In this document: positions 16,583-23,228 of the stretch, piece after piece
Layout: the number at the start of each line of letters is the position of its first letter
How positions within the stretch are numbered: the first letter of the stretch is position 1
Assembly: GCA_021636625.1 (NCBI GenBank)
Contig: JAJWLX010000023.1
Span: 1-46,845, forward strand
DNA length: 46,845 bases
Direction of reading: 5' to 3'
Source: Prevotella sp.
Lineage (GTDB): Bacteria > Bacteroidota > Bacteroidia > Bacteroidales > Bacteroidaceae
The notes under the pieces: model-generated
Database searches by the model: none
What the model was told of the DNA's origin: nothing
The model's input: the letters and a program-made list of their open reading frames with translations, nothing else
Made by a program: the position numbers and the translations under genes

Positions 16583-16610
16583 GTGTAAGCGAATCAGTAA
16601 TTCGCTACAC
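16583..16610. promoter_or_regulatory. Inverted repeat upstream of the Hsp20 gene
   Basis: GTGTAAGCGAA (16583-16593) and TTCGCTACAC (16601-16610) pair over ten bases with one bulge and a 7-nt loop. It lies 55 bp before the start codon. It could be an operator or a leader hairpin; it is not a CIRCE element. Confidence 0.45.
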
Positions 16611-16664
16611 AACATAAATAATAACGAATAATAATAAATAAAAATAGAATCGGAGGTTAAGATT

Positions 16665-17075
16665 ATGATGTACAGAAATTCTTGGATACCAGAGGTATTT
16701 AACGGACTCTTCAACGAGGGTAATATGCAGAAGGCTAATACTACAGCCCCAGCTATCAACGTCAAGGAGTCTTTGACAAAATATACAGTAGAACTTGCAG
16801 CCCCAGGAATGCGCAAGGATGATTTTGAGGTAAACCTCAATGAAAATGGCGATCTCCATATCAAGATGGAGAACAAGCATCAGCCTGAGCAGGAGGAGCA
16901 CGTTTATCTGCGTCGCGAGTTCTCATACGCTAAGTTTGAGCAGACCCTGATTCTCCCAGACGATGTCAACAAGGAGAAGATTTCTGCCAGCGTAGCTGAC
17001 GGCGTTCTCACCATCCAGTTGCCTAAGATGCAGCAGGAGGAGCAGAAGATTGCACGCCAGATTTCAATAGGATAA
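16665..17075 (+). CDS. Small heat shock protein, Hsp20/alpha-crystallin family
   Basis: The 136-residue protein is an ATP-independent holdase chaperone. The alpha-crystallin domain spans about 32-125: it opens with VKESLTKYTVELAAPGMRKDDF, shows YLRREFSYAKFEQTLILPDDV, and ends with ADGVLTIQLPK, the conserved A-x-x-x-G-V-L motif. A short N-terminal arm (MMYRNSWIPEVFNGLFNE) precedes it and a very short C-terminal tail ends with QISIG, a variant of the I-x-I anchor. An unusually good Shine-Dalgarno for this phylum, GGAGG at 16652-16656, lies 8 bp before ATG 16665, favouring it over ATG 16668. It stands alone between two terminators. Confidence 0.95.
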   Translation: MMYRNSWIPEVFNGLFNEGNMQKANTTAPAINVKESLTKYTVELAAPGMRKDDFEVNLNENGDLHIKMENKHQPEQEEHVYLRREFSYAKFEQTLILPDDVNKEKISASVADGVLTIQLPKMQQEEQKIARQISIG

Positions 17076-17101
17076 GTGTTTTTGGTTAGTTTTTCATAAG
17101 C

Positions 17102-17190
17102 AGATTGTTTAGTTAGGTTTTGGTTGAATAGATTGTTTAGTTTAGGTTAGATTGTTTAGTTAGGTTTAATTGTTAGATAAGTTAGGTTTA
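17102..17190. repeat. Low-complexity TTAGGTT/GTTTAG tract
   Basis: AGATTGTTTAG occurs at 17102, 17130 and 17149 inside a stretch almost entirely made of GTTTAG and TTAGGTT words. The spacing is irregular. It forms the 3' untranslated region of the Hsp20 gene, before its terminator. Confidence 0.6.
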
Positions 17191-17203
17191 GTTAATACAT
17201 ATC

Positions 17204-17239
17204 GCCCCAAGTGCTAGTGATAGTACTTGGGGCTTTTTT
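17204..17239 (+). terminator. Rho-independent terminator of the Hsp20 gene
   Basis: Thirteen-base arms 17204-17216 and 17221-17233 (one G-T wobble) with a 4-nt loop, then six T residues. Confidence 0.9.
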
Positions 17240-17259
17240 ATGAAAAAAACGGGTAAAGA

Positions 17260-17291
17260 TTTGGCAGTTAGAGAGAAATGTTGTAATTTTG
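17260..17291 (+). promoter_or_regulatory. Promoter of the queuosine-precursor operon
   Basis: TTTG at 17260-17263, a 20-bp spacer, then TAATTTTG at 17284-17291, an excellent Bacteroidota promoter. Transcription would begin shortly before the riboswitch. Confidence 0.8.
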
Positions 17292-17319
17292 CAGCCCGAA
17301 ATAAAAAGTAAGTATAACC

Positions 17320-17350
17320 CGAGTGCTTGGTAAACCTCGTAAAAAACAAG
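17320..17350 (+). ncRNA. preQ1-I riboswitch aptamer
   Basis: P1 is CGAG (17320-17323) paired with CTCG (17336-17339). The loop is exactly 12 nt (TGCTTGGTAAAC) and begins with U17324 and ends with C17335, the positions that contact and base-pair preQ1 in the B. subtilis aptamer. The tail is TAAAAAAC, then CAAG (17347-17350) pairs perfectly with CTTG (17326-17329) of the loop to form the P2 pseudoknot. The start codon of the transporter gene begins at 17354, so ligand binding would occlude translation initiation. The downstream genes transport and make the ligand pathway's intermediates, which supports the call strongly. It was identified by eye against the known aptamer, not by a covariance search. 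Confidence 0.88.
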
Positions 17351-17353
17351 AAA

Positions 17354-18043
17354 ATGGAAAAGAAAACAACTCAAGTGAGTGTGCTGTTTATGCTTTTCAG
17401 CATCCTCTTCTGCGTTTGTCTTATTGCGGCAAACGTGCTCGAAACAAAGCAAATCGCTGTTGGTCCCATCTCATTGACCGGCGGTCTGATCGTGTTCCCG
17501 GTAAGTTACATCATCAATGATGTGGTATGCGAAGTATGGGGCTACCAGAAAGCCCGTCTCCTCATCTGGACCGGCTTCGCCATGAACTTCTTCTTCGTAA
17601 CCCTGGGTGCCATCTGCGACTGGATTCCAGCCGCTCCCTACTGGACCAATGATGCCGGCTTCCATGCCATCTTCGGTCTGGCTCCCCGCATTGCAGCCGC
17701 CTCTTTCGTGGCATTCATCGTAGGTTCCTTTGCCAACGCCTACGTAATGAGCGTGATGAAGATTCGTGATGGCGGCAAGCATTTCTCTGCCCGTGCCATC
17801 TGGAGTACGGTAGCTGGCGAAAGTTGCGACAGCCTTATCTTCTTTCCTCTTGCCCTGGGCGGAATCGTTCCAACCTCAGAATTGCCTTGGCTGATGCTCT
17901 GGCAGGTGGTACTGAAGACCGTGTATGAAATCATCGTGCTGCCTATCACCATCCGTGTGGTCAATGCGATTAAGAAACACGAGGGCGAGGATGTGTATGA
18001 CAACAACATCTCCTACAACATCTTCAAGTTAGGGGCTATCTAG
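17354..18043 (+). CDS. yhhQ: Queuosine precursor transporter (QPTR/YhhQ family)
   Basis: The 229-residue integral membrane protein belongs to the DUF165/YhhQ family, which imports queuosine precursors (preQ0/preQ1) in characterised members. It has about six hydrophobic segments: VLFMLFSILFCVCLIAANVL near the start, GPISLTGGLIVFPVSYIINDVVCEVWGY (about 37-64, the most conserved region of the family), then FAMNFFFVTLGAI, IVGSFANAYVMSVMKIR and a C-terminal LPWLMLWQVVLKTVYEIIVLPITI. An in-frame TTG at 17327 lies within the riboswitch loop and cannot be the start; ATG 17354 is used. Downstream queF completes a two-gene queuosine operon. Confidence 0.93.
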   Translation: MEKKTTQVSVLFMLFSILFCVCLIAANVLETKQIAVGPISLTGGLIVFPVSYIINDVVCEVWGYQKARLLIWTGFAMNFFFVTLGAICDWIPAAPYWTNDAGFHAIFGLAPRIAAASFVAFIVGSFANAYVMSVMKIRDGGKHFSARAIWSTVAGESCDSLIFFPLALGGIVPTSELPWLMLWQVVLKTVYEIIVLPITIRVVNAIKKHEGEDVYDNNISYNIFKLGAI

Positions 18044-18084
18044 GATAAAAAGAAAGTCTTTTCAATAGAAGTTCGCCCCACAAA

Positions 18085-18105
18085 GTTAACACTTAACATT
18101 TAACA
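18085..18105. repeat. Heptanucleotide repeat upstream of queF
   Basis: Three tandem heptads, GTTAACA, CTTAACA and TTTAACA, end 13 bp before the queF ATG. Similar heptads precede gpsA and, with a different unit, menB. Confidence 0.7.
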
Positions 18106-18118
18106 TTAGAATAAAACA

Positions 18119-18574
18119 ATGGATAGAAAAGAAGATGGGTTGAAGGCACTGGGTGCCAAGACCCAATATAGAATGGATTATGCGCCAGAGGTATTGGAGA
18201 CCTTCGTGAACAAGCACCCTGGCAATGATTACTGGGTACGTTTCAACTGCCCTGAGTTTACATCCCTCTGCCCTATCACGGGTCAGCCAGACTTTGCTGA
18301 GATTCGCATCAGCTATATTCCTGACGTGAAGATGGTAGAGAGCAAGAGCCTGAAGCTCTATCTCTTCAGTTTCCGCAACCACGGTGATTTTCACGAGGAC
18401 TGCGTGAACATCATCATGAAGGACCTCATCAAGCTGATGGATCCAAAGTATATCGAGGTAACAGGTATCTTTACTCCTCGCGGCGGCATCAGCATCTGGC
18501 CTTACGCCAACTATGGCAAGCCAGGCACGAAATACGAAAAGCTCGCTGAGCAGCGTTTCGCCACACACGAGTAA
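18119..18574 (+). CDS. queF: NADPH-dependent 7-cyano-7-deazaguanine (preQ0) reductase
   Basis: The 151-residue protein is a type I (short, YkvM-like) QueF, which reduces the nitrile of preQ0 to preQ1 in queuosine biosynthesis. The nitrile-binding Cys is in FTSLCPITGQPDFA (about residues 51-64), with the catalytic Asp in the same segment. The QueF NADPH-binding motif is ESKSLKLYL (about 79-87), and HEDCVNII carries the His-Glu pair that holds the substrate (about 99-106). The C-terminus has FTPRGGISIWPYANYG. It follows the transporter by 75 bp and should share its preQ1-regulated transcript, although the riboswitch acts most directly on the first gene. Confidence 0.95.
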   Translation: MDRKEDGLKALGAKTQYRMDYAPEVLETFVNKHPGNDYWVRFNCPEFTSLCPITGQPDFAEIRISYIPDVKMVESKSLKLYLFSFRNHGDFHEDCVNIIMKDLIKLMDPKYIEVTGIFTPRGGISIWPYANYGKPGTKYEKLAEQRFATHE

Positions 18575-18644
18575 GCTCGATTTCGCTCTATGGAGTTTTA
18601 CCCCACTGAGCGATATATCTATTTTCAAAATATAAGCAAAAATC

Positions 18645-18736
18645 TCCCACAGATTTCACAGATTTACACAGATAGGCTAACGCCCTGCTTTTTCGGAAGA
18701 AAAAAATATCTGTGTAAATCTGTGAAATCTGTGGGA
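18645..18736. repeat. Dispersed 29-bp inverted repeat, copy 2
   Basis: Arms 18645-18673 and 18708-18736 are perfect 29-bp reverse complements around a 34-nt loop. The 29-mer equals that at 3316-3383 (one base differs in one arm there). It lies between convergent queF and menB, where it could end both transcripts; there is no strong T-run except CTTTTATTT on the plus strand. Confidence 0.85.
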
Positions 18737-18778
18737 CTTTTATTTATCAAACACAAAATTTATCATCCGTGAGATTGT

Positions 18779-19600
18779 TTATGGGAACTGAGGATAATCC
18801 TCGAAGCGAGGCTTGCGCTTCTCCAGAAATGCCTTGCCGCCTTCCTGTGCCTCATCCATGGTATAATAGAGCATGGTGGCATCGCCAGCCAACTCCTGGA
18901 TACCTGCCTGACCATCCAACTCGGCATTCAATCCAGCCTTGATCATACGGAGAGCCAAAGGAGAACGCTCCATCATGATTTCAGCCCACTCTACACAGGT
19001 ATCCTCCAACTGATCGAGAGGAACCACCTTGTTCACCATTCCCATCTCCTCAGCCTCTTTTGCAGAATACTGCTTGCAGAGGAACCAGATTTCACGAGCC
19101 TTCTTCTGACCTACCATTCTTGCCAGATATGAAGAACCGAAACCGGCATCAAAGCTTCCCACCTTAGGACCGGTCTGACCAAAGATGGCATTCTCAGATG
19201 CGATGGTCAGGTCGCACATCACATGGAGCACATGACCGCCACCGATGGCATAACCATTCACCATGGCGATAACCGGCTTAGGCAAGCGGCGAATCTGCAT
19301 CTGCACATCGAGCACGTTGAGACGAGGCACGCCGTCGTTGCCTACATATCCACCTCTGCCCTTCACATGCATATCACCACCGGCACAGAAAGCCTTGTCG
19401 CCAGCACCCGTCAGGATAACCACACGGATATCCAGACAGTCACGACAGTAGTTGAAAGCCTGCGCCATCTCCCAGGTGGTCAATGGGGTGAAGGCATTGC
19501 GATAACGCTCACGATTGATTGTAATCTTAGCGATATGATTATACTCCTCGAAGATGATTTCCTTGAAATCAAAACCTTCTATCTTTTTCCATTCTCTCAT
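18779..19600 (-). CDS. menB: 1,4-dihydroxy-2-naphthoyl-CoA synthase
   Basis: The 273-residue crotonase-fold enzyme closes the ring of o-succinylbenzoyl-CoA to DHNA-CoA in menaquinone synthesis. Visible landmarks are ITINRERYRNAFTPLT (about 27-42), GAGDKAFCAGGDMHVKGRGGY for the oxyanion hole and CoA site (about 65-85), the VNGYAIGGGHVLHVMCDLTIAS block (about 114-135), and GPKVGSFDAGFGSSYLARMVGQKKAREIWFL (about 143-173) with the conserved Asp and Ser/Tyr segment of MenB. The C-terminus KRKPRFEDYPQFP is typical. It is the last gene of the minus-strand men cluster; a run of CTTTGAA heptads separates it from menD. Confidence 0.95.
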   Translation of the reverse strand: MREWKKIEGFDFKEIIFEEYNHIAKITINRERYRNAFTPLTTWEMAQAFNYCRDCLDIRVVILTGAGDKAFCAGGDMHVKGRGGYVGNDGVPRLNVLDVQMQIRRLPKPVIAMVNGYAIGGGHVLHVMCDLTIASENAIFGQTGPKVGSFDAGFGSSYLARMVGQKKAREIWFLCKQYSAKEAEEMGMVNKVVPLDQLEDTCVEWAEIMMERSPLALRMIKAGLNAELDGQAGIQELAGDATMLYYTMDEAQEGGKAFLEKRKPRFEDYPQFP

Positions 19601-19606
19601 ATTCTA

Positions 19607-19641
19607 CTTTGAACTTTGAATTTTGAACTTTGAACTTTATG
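19607..19641. repeat. Heptanucleotide repeat in the menB leader
   Basis: CTTTGAA, CTTTGAA, TTTTGAA, CTTTGAA and a partial CTTTATG run consecutively. On the coding strand these are TTCAAAG units ending 6 bp before the menB ATG, in the place of a ribosome binding site. Confidence 0.75.
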
Positions 19642-19682
19642 ATTACTTTCCGGCTACCTTCAGAAAGGATGATTCATCCTTC

Positions 19683-21446
19683 TTACTCTGATGATAACTC
19701 TAAACTATTATAATAATCTTCCAGAATCTGATTATCTGTTTCTATATCCGTTAGCACCTCCAGAAGCATCGGTCTGTCAGACTCGGTATGGATGAGCCAG
19801 TCGATGCCTTTGCGTAACGAACTCATGTCATCGGCATGCTGATAGGCAACATTCTGTGCCTGGCAGATGTGACAAGCCGAAGTGCAATGCTCAGCCATCA
19901 CCAGTTTCTCGCGCGCAGCACTCTCCTTCAATCCCTTGAACTTGGCAAAGATGGCTCCGCCGCCATTGTTCAAGAGCAAGATGCGAAGGCTGCCATTGAG
20001 ATTCTGATTCCAGAGAGCATTCTGATCGTAGAAGAAACTCAAGTCGCCTAACACACAGAATACCTTCTGCTGGCTCTTGGCATCAGAACAATGAGACTCC
20101 GAAAGATAAATAGACAAGCCAACCGCCGAAGACAACGTTCCCTCGATACCATTCACGCCCCGATTGCAATGTACATAGTAGTGGGAATAGATGCAGGCCA
20201 GACGAATCGCCATACTATTACCATAAACCAGACGACTTTCAAGGATATCATCCTTCGGAAGAGCCTCATAAGCTGTCTGAAATGCCTTTACAGCTGCCAT
20301 ACTGCTGAAAGGCGGTTCGTAATCAGAAGCATGACGCTTTGCCGCCAGAAGCACTTTCTCCCATCTCTCCCTATACGCATTCACATGATCTTCTGAATAA
20401 GATTCGTACGACATCATCTCCAACGCCATCTGATCAACATCACATTGGAAGATTGTGTCAACATGCATAAAGGTATCAATGTAATCTCCATCGGCACTTG
20501 CACGCCACACCGTTGCTCCCTTCTTTGCCGCAAGACGCAGGAACTGCTTCAGTCGCTTGCTCACCAAATTACCTCCTACATAGAGTATAAAATCAGGCAT
20601 ATAATCCTCATCATCCCCCACCTTATACAATACCTCATCAAAATTTACCACCTTAGGACTTCCTTTGAAATCCGAGTCTAGACAATCTCTGTCCGGCAAA
20701 TTCAAAGTTGTAGGCTCCACAAGCATTACAGCCCGTGAAGACAGGTAACCGATGGCACGAACTCTGGTTTGCGGACTATCTTGTCCCATTACAACCATTG
20801 GCTTTTTAGCACCCATAAAATCCAGCATATATATAACATTGCTTTTAAATTCATTGCTTTGCACATGCCTCACAGAATTAACTTTAGGAAGTTCAGCTAC
20901 CGTAAACTGATAGAGCGGTTCAGGAATCTGTATATTAATATGTACAGGGCCTACCTTTCGATACATGCAATCATAGATTGCCTCGTTAACCAACCGTTCA
21001 CAATACCACGCTTGTTCCTCATTGGATATAATCGGAAGATTCACACTCCTGTTGACCAGCGTTCCGAAGACGTTGGCCTGTGGCAGGGTCTGTCCATCCT
21101 GCTGTCCGATCCAAGCTTCAGGTCTATCAGCCGAAATCACGATGATAGGCAGTTTCTGATAATATGCCTCGCAGACTGCCGGATAGAGATTGAGCAATGC
21201 AGAACCGGAGGTAACACATACCGCAACCGGATCGGGAAATGGAGAAGAATCACCCATAGCGATGCCCATAGCCACAAATCCCGCACTCCTTTCATCGGTA
21301 ACAGGATAGCAGGTAATGCGTTCCATCTCATTGAAATTATGCACTATAGGCGCATTACGGCTTCCTGGGCAAACCACTACTCTTCTCACACCATGAGATG
21401 CCAGAACACTCGTCAGAATGTTGACATTATTGATATTACTAAACAC
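19683..21446 (-). CDS. menD: SEPHCHC synthase (menaquinone biosynthesis)
   Basis: The 587-residue ThDP-dependent enzyme adds 2-oxoglutarate-derived succinic semialdehyde to isochorismate. It begins NVNILTSVLASHGVRRVVVCPGSRNAPIVHNF, the MenD substrate and cofactor N-terminal motif. The catalytic Glu lies in VTDERSAGFVAMG (about 49-61). The ThDP pyrophosphate-binding motif is GDLSFFYDQNALWN followed by LLLNNGGGAIF (about 475-510). The length is slightly above the usual 550-570 residues. The start is supported by near-immediate conservation from residue 8. It is third in the men operon, 71 bp after menF. Confidence 0.95.
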   Translation of the reverse strand: MFSNINNVNILTSVLASHGVRRVVVCPGSRNAPIVHNFNEMERITCYPVTDERSAGFVAMGIAMGDSSPFPDPVAVCVTSGSALLNLYPAVCEAYYQKLPIIVISADRPEAWIGQQDGQTLPQANVFGTLVNRSVNLPIISNEEQAWYCERLVNEAIYDCMYRKVGPVHINIQIPEPLYQFTVAELPKVNSVRHVQSNEFKSNVIYMLDFMGAKKPMVVMGQDSPQTRVRAIGYLSSRAVMLVEPTTLNLPDRDCLDSDFKGSPKVVNFDEVLYKVGDDEDYMPDFILYVGGNLVSKRLKQFLRLAAKKGATVWRASADGDYIDTFMHVDTIFQCDVDQMALEMMSYESYSEDHVNAYRERWEKVLLAAKRHASDYEPPFSSMAAVKAFQTAYEALPKDDILESRLVYGNSMAIRLACIYSHYYVHCNRGVNGIEGTLSSAVGLSIYLSESHCSDAKSQQKVFCVLGDLSFFYDQNALWNQNLNGSLRILLLNNGGGAIFAKFKGLKESAAREKLVMAEHCTSACHICQAQNVAYQHADDMSSLRKGIDWLIHTESDRPMLLEVLTDIETDNQILEDYYNSLELSSE

Positions 21447-21517
21447 GAAAACTGATTTATAATTAAGATTTTATAATTAATCAAAGAAAAACACGTCTGA
21501 TGAACTGACCATCTCAG

Positions 21518-22564
21518 CTAAAGCAATACCCGTCTGATGGTCTGCATCTTAGCTTCAGTCTCTTTCCATTCCTTTTCCATCTCGCTCTCCTTGAGCAACC
21601 CGCCACCGGCATAGAGTTCACAGGTTCCATCCGACAGGATATTCATGCAGCGAAGGGAAACGAAGAGATGGGTCTTGCCTTGCGGAGAGATAGGTCCTAC
21701 AAAACCACTATAGTATTTGCGGGGCTGGTGCTCATGCTGCAGGATAAACCGGCGGGCCTCCTCCTTCGGGATACCGCAGACCGCAGGCGTAGGATAGAGT
21801 GCATCTATCACATCTCCCAACCTGCCTTCATCCCGCAGACGGAAACTGATATCCGTACGAAGATGATAGAGATTTGCCGCCATCGTGGTATAAGGTCCCT
21901 TGAGCTGATAATCGTCAGTAAAAGCCTTGATGCAATCTTCGATATAATCCGTGACATACTGTTGCTCCTCCTGATTTTTATGCGACCATTCCACACCCTC
22001 CACCGGATAATCGGCAACAGTGCGGGAAGGTTCCGCCTTCTGGGTACCCGCCAGCGACATCGTACTCATGTTCCCCTGTTCTCCCTTGAGCAGAATCTCA
22101 GGAGTTGCCATCAGCCACATTCCCGACTGCGGGGTATAAACCAGGGAGACGAAGAGACGGGGATACATCCGGCACGCCTTCATAAAGAGATTTTCGAAAT
22201 CCTTATCAGCAGTTCGCACAGTTGCCTTTCTTGCCAGCACAATCTTTCTGAAAGTACCTTTCTCCAATTCCTGATGAAAACATTCAAAATCTTCGGCATA
22301 GGCATCACAATCAGAAGCGTCTTCTCCCTGAGCAGAATCAGATATTGAAATCGCTTTTGCATCAGAAATGGGCAAAAGTTTGCTTTCATCCGGATGAATG
22401 AGCAGCACGGGGCAATCGCTGGACGGCGAAAAAGGAGCTATCACAAAGCCCTCCTTGCCATTCAGTTCCGCCACCGATGAGAGCACTTCCGGCTCACCCT
22501 CCCGCTGCGCCACATAATGAGCGTGATGCAGATAAGGCAAACGATAGTATGCAAATGCGGTCAT
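21518..22564 (-). CDS. menF: Isochorismate synthase (short MenF type)
   Basis: The 348-residue chorismate-binding enzyme isomerises chorismate to isochorismate. The C-terminal core is clear: FRKIVLARKATV (about 107-118), WLMATPEILLKGEQG, MSLAGTQKAE (about 173-182), KNQEEQQYVTDYI (about 201-213), TPAVCGIPKEEAR (about 263-275), YYSGFVGPI and LYAGGGLLKESEMEKEW near the end, with metal-binding Glu residues in these motifs. It is shorter than the 430-residue E. coli enzyme at the N-terminus, as is usual in Bacteroidota. Its ATG lies only 3 bp after the thioesterase stop, indicating tight coupling. Confidence 0.93.
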   Translation of the reverse strand: MTAFAYYRLPYLHHAHYVAQREGEPEVLSSVAELNGKEGFVIAPFSPSSDCPVLLIHPDESKLLPISDAKAISISDSAQGEDASDCDAYAEDFECFHQELEKGTFRKIVLARKATVRTADKDFENLFMKACRMYPRLFVSLVYTPQSGMWLMATPEILLKGEQGNMSTMSLAGTQKAEPSRTVADYPVEGVEWSHKNQEEQQYVTDYIEDCIKAFTDDYQLKGPYTTMAANLYHLRTDISFRLRDEGRLGDVIDALYPTPAVCGIPKEEARRFILQHEHQPRKYYSGFVGPISPQGKTHLFVSLRCMNILSDGTCELYAGGGLLKESEMEKEWKETEAKMQTIRRVLL

Positions 22565-22567
22565 ACC

Positions 22568-23020
22568 TTATATTTCTGTCTTTTTAGATTCTTCTTTCTT
22601 TGAGTCTTTCTTTTTGGGAGTAAACACATAGTTGGTTACCTGCACGGTACAGATCAACTCACCGGCTGTATTCTTGATGGCTACCTCCCAAGTGTGCAAG
22701 GTTCTGCCCTTGTGTACCAGTTTGGCGTATGCCGTAACCGTATCACCTTCACTCACAGCCTGTACATGAGTACCACTCACATTGATGCCCACGGCAATCT
22801 GTCCCGGGCACAAAGCCAGGGAGCCAATGCCTGCTACATTCTCGGCAAGAGCCAGAGAGGCACCTCCACTCAAGAATCCGAAAGGTTGGCGGTTACGCTC
22901 ATCCACTTTCATGGAAGCCTGAAGCGTATCAGACTCTGGGGTAGATATGAAATGCATGCCGAGGGTCTTGGAAAGTCCATCGGTCTTGCTGATTCTCTTT
23001 ACTAATTCATCTATGTTCAT
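22568..23020 (-). CDS. Hotdog-fold thioesterase, candidate DHNA-CoA thioesterase
   Basis: The 150-residue PaaI/EntH-like protein has the hotdog core from about 15 to 130. FGFLSGGASLALAENVAG (about 47-64) contains the conserved Glu expected to activate water. GINVSGTHVQAVSEGDTVTAYAKLVHKGRTLHTWEV is the long central strand pair. A Lys/Glu-rich tail (KKKDSKKEESKKTE) follows the domain. As the first gene of the men operon it is the natural candidate for the hydrolysis of DHNA-CoA to DHNA (the MenI step). That assignment is from context plus family; general acyl-CoA thioesterase activity cannot be excluded. Confidence 0.88.
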   Translation of the reverse strand: MNIDELVKRISKTDGLSKTLGMHFISTPESDTLQASMKVDERNRQPFGFLSGGASLALAENVAGIGSLALCPGQIAVGINVSGTHVQAVSEGDTVTAYAKLVHKGRTLHTWEVAIKNTAGELICTVQVTNYVFTPKKKDSKKEESKKTEI

Positions 23021-23098
23021 CCTTTATCAAAATTTAAAGTTGGTCGTTTAGGGGTATGCAAGCTATATCATCACTTAGCTCTTCACCTCATTTTCCTG

Positions 23099-23129
23099 CA
23101 AAAGTAATGCAAATTAAAGACAAAACAAA
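23099..23129 (-). promoter_or_regulatory. Promoter of the men operon
   Basis: Read on the minus strand: TTTG at 23129-23126, a 19-bp spacer and TACTTTTG at 23106-23099. It lies about 80 bp before the thioesterase start and is divergent from the NAGLU promoter. Confidence 0.7.
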
Positions 23130-23167
23130 ATAAATAAGTCTTTTTTAATCTTTTAAGCACTTTTTGC

Positions 23168-23198
23168 TTGGCATTATCGGCTTTTTCTGCTATCTTTG
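23168..23198 (+). promoter_or_regulatory. Promoter of the NAGLU operon
   Basis: TTG at 23168-23170, a 20-bp spacer and TATCTTTG at 23191-23198, 30 bp upstream of the ATG. Confidence 0.75.
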
Positions 23199-23228
23199 CA
23201 GCATATTGAAACAACAATAAACAATTTT

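Noticed and set aside
16583..16610. CIRCE (HrcA) operator upstream of hsp20
   Set aside because: The arms do not match the CIRCE consensus and the loop is 7 nt, not 9.
17102..17190. Telomere-like GTTTAG/TTAGGTT tract as an origin or structured element
   Set aside because: Spacing is irregular and there are no associated dnaA boxes or dyads; it is best read as a low-complexity 3' untranslated region.
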